A DNA stretch of 64,000 nt, taken from assembly GCA_038203935.1 (NCBI GenBank), contig JBBRDM010000001.1, forward strand, positions 17,810 through 81,809, written 5' to 3'. This document shows, in pieces, positions 19,163 through 26,913 of the stretch. Both the position numbers and the translations under genes were made by a program. The DNA is from JANXSG01 sp038203935 (lineage in GTDB: Bacteria > Armatimonadota > Chthonomonadetes > Chthonomonadales > Chthonomonadaceae). The notes beneath the pieces are model-generated. The model saw nothing but the letters and a program-made list of their open reading frames with translations. It did no database searches and was not told the DNA's origin. Position 1 is the first letter of the stretch. Each line of letters starts with the position of its first letter.

Positions 19163-19458
19163 TACGGTTTCATGCTGCCCTTATAGTATTGAAAAGCCTG
19201 TTGCTCCCGGCCTCTTGAGTATTCGTGCAGCCACTGGCGGTCTTCGGGACTGAGTTTATTAATATCCCCGCCGGTATTCGTGTAGATTTTCTCCATACGG
19301 ATCTCATTCGCGTTTTTTGGAGGAGGAGGCGGAATCGGAGCTGGCCCAAAGTTACGATAAGCGATCCAGCCAACGAATGCAATCAGAACCAGCACACAGG
19401 CGATAATCACAGGAACCGAAATCTGCTTTGACGAATTGTTTTTGGTTTTGGTTGTCAT
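19162..19458 (-). CDS. Small single-pass membrane protein
   Basis: 98 residues with one membrane helix (about 14-32, VPVIIACVLVLIAFVGWIAY) and a proline run (PIPPPPPKN) before a charged periplasmic tail. It lies between the pseudopilin and the TPR gene and is coupled to the latter through TAATG. I do not recognise a family; the position suggests it belongs to the same envelope or secretion unit. Confidence 0.75.
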   Translation of the reverse strand: MTTKTKNNSSKQISVPVIIACVLVLIAFVGWIAYRNFGPAPIPPPPPKNANEIRMEKIYTNTGGDINKLSPEDRQWLHEYSRGREQQAFQYYKGSMKP

Positions 19459-19553
19459 GATACTCTTCTGCGAGGATAGATAGTGAAGACGCCCGTTACG
19501 CAGAGGGCTTGCTTACCTTGCCTCTGCGTAACGGTCCTTAAACACCCCGCCTT

Positions 19554-20408
19554 CTACTGTAATGGGCCGGTGGCAAAGAAGTCCTTTTCGGTCAGCGAAC
19601 CATAACGCCGAGATTTGGAATGGCCGTCCATCAGTACGACATTTACCATACCCGACTTCTCTCCATTGCGGCTATGATGATAGGCGGGACCTTTATTGGC
19701 CCAGGTGGGACTGGTATCCTGCCAGGTGACATGCGCATCCGTGTAGTCATCGACGGGCATGTGCTGGTGGTACCAGGTTTTTACTACGCTTCCCTCGCGG
19801 CCGTTGAATCCAGGCAGGCCGGCCAGGTCGAGCGAGGGCCTCACCCAGTCAATTGCGATTTCACGGAAATTGCCATCGCCATACAGGTCGCGTGAACCGT
19901 CACCGCACCAGATAACATCTGAGGGAGCGCTCAAACCGGCAAGCGGAACCGTATCCTCTTGAAAGCTCGTTGTATCGCCGCAGCCGCGCTGGGATGCCCC
20001 GGCAATTACCGCGTTTACTCCGTAACTGGGCAAGTTGGGAACGACTGAAACCGAATCTGAGGGGCAGTGCCACAATCCCGCGCCTGATGCTCCTCCCTGC
20101 CCTCCGCCCGTCCCATCTGCGGAAATACTTCGTGTCTTTATGTATGGATCAACCGCATCGCCCCACCATTGCATGCCGCAGCCGCCATACGCATAAGGGC
20201 CGGATTCATCGTAGTCCTGAGTGTACATCATTACACCAAGACCGATCTGCTTGGTGCTGGAGAGGCAAACGGTCTGGCGGGCTTTCTCCCGTGCCTGTGC
20301 AAAGACGGGAAACAGAATAGCTGCCAAAATGGCTATAATTGCGATTACCACAAGTAATTCGATCAGCGTGAAACCACGCAAATCATATCGTTTGTTAGAG
20401 AGGGGCAT
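19554..20408 (-). CDS. DUF1559 type II-secretion-like pseudopilin
   Basis: 284 residues. A prepilin leader is cleaved before RGFTLIELLVVIAIIAILAA (consensus G^FTLIE, with Glu5), followed by the phylum-typical FPVFAQAREKARQ. The C-terminal DUF1559 part ends in VNVVLMDGHSKSR, the H-X9-DG-type signature (DGH). Such proteins are processed by prepilin peptidase and are greatly expanded in Armatimonadota and Planctomycetota. AAAGGAGAAAGACA precedes the ATG. First gene of the unit running to 14395. Confidence 0.93.
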   Translation of the reverse strand: MPLSNKRYDLRGFTLIELLVVIAIIAILAAILFPVFAQAREKARQTVCLSSTKQIGLGVMMYTQDYDESGPYAYGGCGMQWWGDAVDPYIKTRSISADGTGGGQGGASGAGLWHCPSDSVSVVPNLPSYGVNAVIAGASQRGCGDTTSFQEDTVPLAGLSAPSDVIWCGDGSRDLYGDGNFREIAIDWVRPSLDLAGLPGFNGREGSVVKTWYHQHMPVDDYTDAHVTWQDTSPTWANKGPAYHHSRNGEKSGMVNVVLMDGHSKSRRYGSLTEKDFFATGPLQ

Positions 20409-20430
20409 TGTCTTTCTCCTTTTGGAGTAA

Positions 20431-20444
20431 TACCGATGTCGGTA
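20431..20444. promoter_or_regulatory. Candidate operator upstream of the pseudopilin operon
   Basis: TACCGA TG TCGGTA is a perfect 6-bp inverted repeat around 2 bp, 22 bases upstream of the pseudopilin start and just before its ribosome site. Such even-length palindromes are typical of LacI-class operators. The binding protein is unknown. Confidence 0.4.
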
Positions 20445-20552
20445 AGATGATTATAGATCAGAATAGCTATTGCGCGGAACTTCACTCGCGATAGTGACGA
20501 ATGACTTCGTTCCTCCTTTCATCATCGAAATTTAGTATATCACCAGATCCAG

Positions 20553-21629
20553 CTACGAAGCAGAATCGCCCGCAGCAAACTTGCAATACCGGAGGAGGCT
20601 GCGCGATTTGGTCGGGCGCAGCGCCGGCAGGATACGTCGAACAGGCTGCAGGAGCGTCTGCCCTTTCAGCAGGGGCAGCAGCAGATCGATTACCGCCGTC
20701 TCAGCAATGCTCTGAAATGAAATATCCGCGAAATAAGAACCCTGTCCGAAGGCGAGAATTAAGCAATGGGTCGCCTGTCCAGCCACAGCGAACTCCCCTG
20801 GTCCATCGCCGATCACCCTCCCAATACATGCGAGAGCATCCTCCACCTGATACCAGGCATTATCGCCTGCTCCCAGAGTGAGTGCGGTCGGCTGGCGGTC
20901 CGGTGGCAATGCCAGCCAGCGCTCCATGTAGTGCGAAGTAACCCCGTCATCCACTGTCCCAACGTACATTTCATCGGGAGCCTTTCCCAGCCGGGAATGA
21001 ATCGCCTCGCAAAAACCTTTTCGCAGATGCTGGCTGAACGCTTCATCAAGTGAGTATCCCAGGTAGGCAATCCTGGTATGACCCAGATCAGCCAGATGGT
21101 CCACAACACGCCGCATCATTGCCTCATGGTCGTAATCGACTTGTGGCCAATGTGGAAATTCTGCCTCCTGCCGCCCCTTGACTACAAAAGGAACTCCATG
21201 CCGCTCCAGATAGGCGCCCTGCACCGCTACATCCGATTCTCTGCCGAATATTACATAGGCGTCACAGGTCTGTCCCTGCACCAAATCTTCCAGTCCCTCC
21301 ATCAGCTGCGCCTGGTTCGTATAGACATGCTGACGTAAATGGTAACCCTGGTGGCTCAGACAGTTCGCCATAATCTCTGCGGCGCCGTCAAAAGTGTTTA
21401 TGCCGCCTGAAGCATCCAGACAGTAAATAAATGCGACTGCGTGATTCTTCCCGCTGCGCAGGGCTCGTGCGGCGGTATTAGGCCGGTAGCCCAGCTCCTG
21501 CGCCACGGCATAGACTCGATTACGTGTCTCGCTGGAAGCCCATGTACGCGACCGCCCGTTCAAAACGTCTGAGACGGTGCTTGATGAAAGTCCGCATTTT
21601 GCCGCAATATCCTTAAGTGTAACAGCCAC
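20553..21629 (-). CDS. LacI-family transcriptional regulator (apiose cluster)
   Basis: 358 residues from GTG 21629 (AGGA upstream). The frame extends to 21818, but the family N-terminus starts here: VAVTLKDIAAKCGLSSSTVS, then DVLNGRSRTWASSETRNRV (helix-turn-helix and hinge helix). A periplasmic-binding-like sensor domain follows (from about residue 60, AVAFIYCLDASGGI). It lies at the downstream end of the apiose gene run, 119 bp after apnO, with its own operator-like repeats at 21640-21669. It probably represses the cluster or itself and responds to a pathway sugar (inference). Confidence 0.88.
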   Translation of the reverse strand: MAVTLKDIAAKCGLSSSTVSDVLNGRSRTWASSETRNRVYAVAQELGYRPNTAARALRSGKNHAVAFIYCLDASGGINTFDGAAEIMANCLSHQGYHLRQHVYTNQAQLMEGLEDLVQGQTCDAYVIFGRESDVAVQGAYLERHGVPFVVKGRQEAEFPHWPQVDYDHEAMMRRVVDHLADLGHTRIAYLGYSLDEAFSQHLRKGFCEAIHSRLGKAPDEMYVGTVDDGVTSHYMERWLALPPDRQPTALTLGAGDNAWYQVEDALACIGRVIGDGPGEFAVAGQATHCLILAFGQGSYFADISFQSIAETAVIDLLLPLLKGQTLLQPVRRILPALRPTKSRSLLRYCKFAAGDSAS

Positions 21630-21639
21630 AAAATATCCT

Positions 21640-21669
21640 AACGATTCGTTACGTATACAACGATTCGTA
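21640..21669. promoter_or_regulatory. Twin operator-like sites upstream of lacI-type gene
   Basis: AACGATTCGTT (21640-21650) and AACGATTCGTA (21659-21669) are direct repeats, each a near-palindrome AACGA-T-TCGTT, spaced 19 bp and located 11-40 bp upstream of the regulator start. This suits autoregulation by the LacI-type protein. Confidence 0.5.
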
Positions 21670-21748
21670 TGATAACATGATTCTTCTCGCTTGTCAAGCA
21701 AAATTCCTGCACAAACTGGCGAATTGATTGCCATAACGCGCAAGCTGG

Positions 21749-22591
21749 TTAATTCTGATGCGTGATTGCGCGCACCTGCTGACGTATCGATTCCAGTGAG
21801 AGGACGTTTTCCTGCCATTCCGGCAGCAGCAGCTTAGATTTTGCCTGCTCTATGGCAAGCCTGGCTCCATCTGAGAAGGGAAAGCCCGCATAGCCGAAGA
21901 TGATCGCTAACTCGATACGAATGTGCCCCATCACGAAATCCCAGGCTGCCTCTTTCGGAACACCCATTTCGATGCCCCTATCCAGCGCTTCCTTCATAGT
22001 GGAGACGAGGGTTGCACAGGTCGTTTCTACGACGCCAGGCTCCAGGATCGCCATCTGCTCGATGGTAATCCGGTGCATCCGCAGGATCGGCGCGTACATG
22101 GCGGCGGCGATCTGTTCACCAAGTGCGTAGTGCTCCTCCGGTCCCTGAATGAGCGCACAGACGACACTCTGCCGCGCATGATAGCCTCCGAACCAGTCGG
22201 TCTGCGCTTCCCGGGTAAGCTCTTCCATAAAGAGCGGAGGATGGCAGGGATGCGCAGCAAAATAAGTAATGTCCTCACGTTGGTGATAGACTCCTGCATA
22301 GCCAGCGGCAGGATCGAGACCCATCACCATCGTGCCGGGTTTTAGCTGCGGTACAACGTCTGCCGATATTCTGCCGATCAGCGCGTCCGGCACGGCTAGG
22401 ATCACAACCTGCGCCTTTAACAGCGCCTCCTCCTGCGGGACAGGAACAAGACCTTTCTCCGCTATGCGCTGCTTTCCCGCCTCGCTGACTTCTACATAGA
22501 GCATCTCGTATTCTGAATGGTCTTTGAGATTATCGATAAGGCGGCATCCCATTTTGCCGCCTGCACCTAATAATGCAATCGTGGTTGTCAT
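21749..22591 (-). CDS. apnO: D-apionate oxidoisomerase-like NAD-dependent enzyme
   Basis: 280 residues. The Rossmann N-terminus TIALLGAGGKMGCRLIDNL is followed by AQVVILAVPDALIGRI and a C-terminal phosphogluconate-dehydrogenase-like helical domain (FAAHPCHPPLF, then EQMAILEPGVVETTCATLV). This is the architecture of ApnO, which oxidises and isomerises D-apionate to 3-oxo-isoapionate. The family name alone would not fix the substrate. The call rests on clustering with the DUF1537 kinase, RuBisCO-like protein and apionolactonase homologues. It starts 13 nt after the SDR gene, in one transcription unit. Confidence 0.75.
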   Translation of the reverse strand: MTTTIALLGAGGKMGCRLIDNLKDHSEYEMLYVEVSEAGKQRIAEKGLVPVPQEEALLKAQVVILAVPDALIGRISADVVPQLKPGTMVMGLDPAAGYAGVYHQREDITYFAAHPCHPPLFMEELTREAQTDWFGGYHARQSVVCALIQGPEEHYALGEQIAAAMYAPILRMHRITIEQMAILEPGVVETTCATLVSTMKEALDRGIEMGVPKEAAWDFVMGHIRIELAIIFGYAGFPFSDGARLAIEQAKSKLLLPEWQENVLSLESIRQQVRAITHQN

Positions 22592-22604
22592 TCGGTGATT
22601 CCTT

Positions 22605-23627
22605 TCAAGGATTCATATCCTTCAATTGCTGCTGCATCTGCGCGCTCAGATATTCCCAGGCTGCCAGGATACGGTCGTCCTGCGGTACATCGTCGCTGTT
22701 TTCCAATCGTCTGGTCTCGACAAGATGTGTGTATATCTGCTTCGCGCCTTCCGATATTGAGATGCGATATTGAAAATCAAGATCAGACTTCGCTGCCGAA
22801 GAATCGAAGCAGTTGTTATACTGAAAATTTATGGCAGTGATAAAGGCGCGTTTATCGAGGGGATAGAGCAGATCGATGGGAATGTGGACCAGGTTCGGCA
22901 GTGGCGCGCCGATTCCTTTCGCCACGAGAGTGTGGTACTGGTTCCAGGTCACACATTCCTCACCCGGAAGATGATAGCTCCTGCCGAATGTGACCGGATT
23001 GCCAAGTGCGTTGACAAAGGCGACGGCGGCATCGTCTCGGTGAACAGACGACCAGAGTGAACTGCCATCGCCATGCACCAGAATTGGCTTTCCCTTTTTC
23101 AGGCGGTCCAGATGGTAACTGCCCCCGCCGAACGTATGCAGTACGGCGCCCTGCTCACCATAGGTATGTACGGGACGAATGATGGTAAATGGATGCTTCT
23201 CTCTCTCGTGCCATTCCCATAGGATTTTCTCGCAGGCAGCTTTCTTCTGCGCGTAATCCCAGGCGGCAGGCTGAAAAGGCTCGTTCTCTTTGACGGGATA
23301 ACTTGAAGCCGGACGCGCATAAACATCCACCGTGCTGCAGAAGACCAGATGGCCTGTTTTGCCGCCGAAGGCACGGAGGAGGCTTTCGACATCATCCGTA
23401 CTGTAACCGATCATGTCCAGCACGCAGTCGAAGGCCGGCAGCTCAGCCATCTGCGCCTCAAATGCAGCATGTGCGTATCGATCTCCCGCTATGGTTGTGA
23501 CTCGTCCCGCAAACTCCGATGAGCGCTGCCCCCTGTTGTAGTGGGTGACTTCATCACCGCGTTCCAGCAGGAGACGCGTGATGCCCGTGCTGATCAGTCC
23601 GGTACCTCCAAGGATCAGGATTTTCAT
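22605..23627 (-). CDS. Extended-SDR NAD-dependent epimerase/dehydratase-like protein
   Basis: 340 residues. N-terminal MKILILGGTGLISTGITRLL is the NAD(P)-binding glycine motif (GGTGLIS). Later VFCSTVDVYARP and WDYAQKKAACEKIL supply the active-site Ser and the Y-x3-K pair (YAQKK). It belongs to the extended SDR class related to nucleotide-sugar epimerases. The 4-nt ATGA overlap with the apiosidase gene shows co-translation. No step of the known apiose pathway needs an SDR, so it may act on the released glycan partner or as an alternative sugar dehydrogenase (inference). Confidence 0.75.
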   Translation of the reverse strand: MKILILGGTGLISTGITRLLLERGDEVTHYNRGQRSSEFAGRVTTIAGDRYAHAAFEAQMAELPAFDCVLDMIGYSTDDVESLLRAFGGKTGHLVFCSTVDVYARPASSYPVKENEPFQPAAWDYAQKKAACEKILWEWHEREKHPFTIIRPVHTYGEQGAVLHTFGGGSYHLDRLKKGKPILVHGDGSSLWSSVHRDDAAVAFVNALGNPVTFGRSYHLPGEECVTWNQYHTLVAKGIGAPLPNLVHIPIDLLYPLDKRAFITAINFQYNNCFDSSAAKSDLDFQYRISISEGAKQIYTHLVETRRLENSDDVPQDDRILAAWEYLSAQMQQQLKDMNP

Positions 23628-24919
23628 GATTTTTCTCCAGGGCTGGGATACTTACGCGACATATCATCCAGAACCAGCACCCAGTCCGGTCCTCCTGACG
23701 GCGGCGTAAAGGTGTGCATTCCTATGCCGGTAAACTCACCGATAGCGTGGGCGACGCCGATGCGCGGGTCGTACCACCATGCTTTCAGCGTCTGCGCGGA
23801 GAGATGCTCCAGAGCAATACCGACCGGTTTGCCTGAGGGCACGTAGACAAACGCATAGCTCCCATCCACATCACGGGCGGCCTGAACATGGTCGGTCCCT
23901 GTTCCGAGATCGGAAGTGATCAAAGATTGATCGGGAATGCGATTCAGAAAGGGGCGGGATTCGAGGAGTGCTCGCGCAAATTGCATCTGCCCCGAACCGG
24001 GAAGATGCATTGCCTCGTGCCAGGGGCGGCGTGCTGAAGTGATAGCGGTTCGGTCAAGCTGAAACATCTGCCAGACTGGATGGCAGCCATAAGTATGGCC
24101 ATGCGCCCCGGCAAACAGCGCCCAATAGGCTGCTTTGCGGTTATCGTAGTCATCCAGATAGCCATTGTTGAGATTGAATCCGGCTGGATGGTCTTCATAG
24201 CCCGGTTCCGCGTCCATGCAGGGCTTTATGGGATTCCGATCGTAATCCCCCTGGATGCAGTTGTAGTTCTCCATGTTGCGGCTATGGCCAGACTGCCACA
24301 TATTGAAGTCGAGCCAGTCGGCGTCATGGAAATACTGCGCCGAAGTCTCTCCACCGGAGGGATGAAAAGTGATAAGTTGATTGCCGCCACTGCCTTCGCG
24401 CAGGCCCTGCGCCATATTCACGATGATAGCGCGGTGCGTGTCCGATTCGATTGGACGGTCGCCGCCAAGTATCCAGATAATGGGTTTGTCCCGATAACGT
24501 TTTCCGAGAATCTGCCCATACACTCCGGCATTTTCAGGTGTAAATATTTCCGGCCCCTGCCCCCACTTGAAGTTCCATTTGTCGCCCCACGTAGGCAGCA
24601 TCCCAATATGCAAGCCGAGCGCGGCAGCAGCGTCCACAATAAAATCTACGTGGGCGAAATATGCCTCGTTGAGCTGAGTCGGGTTGTTATCGTGGAGCGG
24701 TAAATCGCCGAGTGCATTCGGTTCTGTCAAGCCGCCGAATTCCGCCAGCACGACCGCCTGGATGACGGTATAGCGTTTGGCAGCACGGTCTTGCAGATAG
24801 GTGAGCGCTTCGGCCCGGGTGCAGCGATGGAACAGTTCCCACGCGGTATCACCGAGATAGAAGAATGGCGATCCATCGTTGTGCACCAAAAAACGTCTGT
24901 TCTCACTAACTTTAAGCAT
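23624..24919 (-). CDS. Apiosidase-like glycosidase (DUF4038/GH140 type)
   Basis: 431 residues. The opening ENRRFLVHNDGSPFFYLGDT, then AWELFHR, is the hallmark of the DUF4038 'apiosidase-like' catalytic domain. WILGGDRP (149-156) carries the conserved Asp, and MDAEPGYEDHP (about 235-246) supplies candidate acidic partners. GH140 enzymes release D-apiose from rhamnogalacturonan-II side chains; neighbouring apiose-catabolic genes support that specificity. There is no signal peptide, so it would act on imported oligosaccharides or glycosides. The C-terminal domain ends in GGPDWVLVLDD. Confidence 0.8.
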   Translation of the reverse strand: MLKVSENRRFLVHNDGSPFFYLGDTAWELFHRCTRAEALTYLQDRAAKRYTVIQAVVLAEFGGLTEPNALGDLPLHDNNPTQLNEAYFAHVDFIVDAAAALGLHIGMLPTWGDKWNFKWGQGPEIFTPENAGVYGQILGKRYRDKPIIWILGGDRPIESDTHRAIIVNMAQGLREGSGGNQLITFHPSGGETSAQYFHDADWLDFNMWQSGHSRNMENYNCIQGDYDRNPIKPCMDAEPGYEDHPAGFNLNNGYLDDYDNRKAAYWALFAGAHGHTYGCHPVWQMFQLDRTAITSARRPWHEAMHLPGSGQMQFARALLESRPFLNRIPDQSLITSDLGTGTDHVQAARDVDGSYAFVYVPSGKPVGIALEHLSAQTLKAWWYDPRIGVAHAIGEFTGIGMHTFTPPSGGPDWVLVLDDMSRKYPSPGEKS

Positions 24920-24996
24920 GAGGGTTTTTCCTTGCTAAAATTGATCTCTGAAATTTTGGTAGATTAATCTGATTGTGCTGCATTCAAATGTTTATT

Positions 24997-25293
24997 GCAG
25001 TTCTCAGGATCGAGCTGCCCATAGCTTTTAAAAGTGTTCTCCGAAAAGAACGTTACCGAAATAGAATTTCAAATCCATCATCTGAGAATAAAAATCATCG
25101 ATCTTGCAAAAGTAATCTGTGCTAATCTGTGTAATCTGTGGATAAAATGCTTTTAAATCCTTCGCATATTAAATATTCTAATCGGGAATACTTCAGATTT
25201 TTTATCCGCAGATTACACAGATTAGCGCAGATTACATTATTTCTATCCTGCACGCGGCTAGATGATAGAGATAATGTAATCTTAATGAACTGC
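24997..25293. repeat. Palindromic dispersed element, copy 3 (complete)
   Basis: 297 bp from GCAGTTC (24997-25003) to GAACTGC (25287-25293), the reverse orientation of copy 2. The inner palindrome runs from AAGTAATCTGTGCTAATCTG to the complementary CAGATTAGCGCAGATTAC. It sits between the kinase and apiosidase genes and splits the apiose gene run. Confidence 0.85.
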
Positions 25294-25376
25294 TTGGCTG
25301 CGTAACATGAGTAAATAACTGTCCATTTTATTTTGCAGGGTCGGGACTTGCCCCCAGCATCTCCTGGATGAGTTCA

Positions 25377-26786
25377 TCATATTTTGCCTTTCAAAATGCT
25401 GCCGAACAAATCAACTTTACCGACCTGCCCTCCTTTGAATAGAATTTCCATTCCGTCCAATTTGGGGTCGCATGAATAGACACGGCAGAGCGGCGAGCCG
25501 GGCGCCAGGGGCATCTGCGTTTCCAGAGCTTCGATTCCGAGTTCTCGCGCTACATAGCCGGACGTATCGCCGCCCGCCACGGCTACCCTGCGAATGCCGG
25601 TTTCTGCAATCAGCGCGGCGAGAATGCGTCCCAGCGGTTTGCCCAAAAGCGAACCGTTATCAGCCGGCTGTTCATGAGTGGGGCAGGCAGGTTTGCTTCG
25701 GTCGAAAATGTCTGTCGTATGTGCATTTTTATGACGCGCTGCAAGGCGCGGGTCATCCGGGCCGCGGCACGTGTGCACAATGATGTTTTTGCCCTCGTTC
25801 CAAAAGGCAAGCGCGGCACCGACGGTCTCCAGCACGATGGGTTCGATTGAATCAGCGGCTGTTATCCTGGCCGTGTCCAGCGGGACTTCCGCAAAACCGT
25901 TGGCGAGTCCCCACTCGATCTGCCGCGCCGTGACGGGCGAACAGCTTCCCGAAACTACTATCAGGCGCTCGACTGGCTCGGCAGAGAAGGCTGGCGGCAC
26001 AGGTAGTTCGCCAAGCGACTTCCAGCAGGCTGTGAGCGCGTACTCCACACCGGATGAGCCAACGATAAACTGCGGCTTTTCACGGCTGGCACGTTTCCAT
26101 AATGCGCGCCCAATGGCAGCAAGATGTTCTTCCGTCATCGAGTCAAACAGAATGATTTCGCAGGCCGAATCACAAAGCGACTGCAAGCGCTCCTCGATGA
26201 CTTCCTCCGGCTGTGCGAGATTGAGAGCATCGACCAGACCGATATTTAGTGATGTCTGCAGTGCCAGATGCAGGCGCAGGTCACTCTCATGCATGGGAGT
26301 AACTGGATGGCGGCTCATTGTCGGATGACGGTCGAGGCGAAAGACTTCACTTTCCGGCCCGGAGCGTGCAAATAGATTCCCAAAGAGACAAAAACGGTTC
26401 AAAACAGGTGCGCCGATGACCAACGGCACAAAAGGTGATGCGTAAATCCCCTGCCCTATCTCGATGGTATGGCCAATGCTCCCTACCTCCGGCGACGAGT
26501 CGAACGTGGAGCAGATTTTGACGTGAAACAGCGGCGCAGCCAGCTCACGCAGGTGCGCAAAAATCGGCGGCAATTCGTTGTCCATCTCTGCTGGGGACAG
26601 ACTGCGGCTGACTCCCGCTACACCAATTGCCCGCAATCCCGGAAACCGTTCCAGCTGTTTAGCGCTGGGCGGTTCTAAAAAGAGAACTGTTCGCATTCCA
26701 GCCCGAGCCAGCGCCTCCATGCCGTCTGTGGAACCGGTGAAGTCGTCGCCATAGAAACTGACCAGCAGTCCGTCCGGCAGGCTCAT
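25377..26786 (-). CDS. oiaK: 3-oxo-isoapionate kinase-like DUF1537 protein
   Basis: 469 residues, the usual length of four-carbon acid sugar kinases (DUF1537). The N-terminal domain shows SFYGDDFTGSTDGMEALARA, and the C-terminal nucleotide-binding domain shows VAVAGGDTSGYVARELGIEA. In the D-apionate route OiaK phosphorylates 3-oxo-isoapionate at O4, producing the substrate of the RuBisCO-like enzyme encoded by the adjacent gene. DUF1537 kinases vary in substrate, so the assignment depends on context. The next upstream gene is the RuBisCO-like gene, 127 bp away. Confidence 0.78.
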   Translation of the reverse strand: MSLPDGLLVSFYGDDFTGSTDGMEALARAGMRTVLFLEPPSAKQLERFPGLRAIGVAGVSRSLSPAEMDNELPPIFAHLRELAAPLFHVKICSTFDSSPEVGSIGHTIEIGQGIYASPFVPLVIGAPVLNRFCLFGNLFARSGPESEVFRLDRHPTMSRHPVTPMHESDLRLHLALQTSLNIGLVDALNLAQPEEVIEERLQSLCDSACEIILFDSMTEEHLAAIGRALWKRASREKPQFIVGSSGVEYALTACWKSLGELPVPPAFSAEPVERLIVVSGSCSPVTARQIEWGLANGFAEVPLDTARITAADSIEPIVLETVGAALAFWNEGKNIIVHTCRGPDDPRLAARHKNAHTTDIFDRSKPACPTHEQPADNGSLLGKPLGRILAALIAETGIRRVAVAGGDTSGYVARELGIEALETQMPLAPGSPLCRVYSCDPKLDGMEILFKGGQVGKVDLFGSILKGKI

Positions 26787-26913
26787 GCTGAAGCCCTCTG
26801 CATCTGCGCGGTGAAGCAGGGTTTGAATGGAAGCGCGTATCGGACTTCCCCACTATTGATGCCTTCCTGCGGCGTGACTCCATTGGGTGACGGTTTAATC
26901 ATCACTATCTCCT

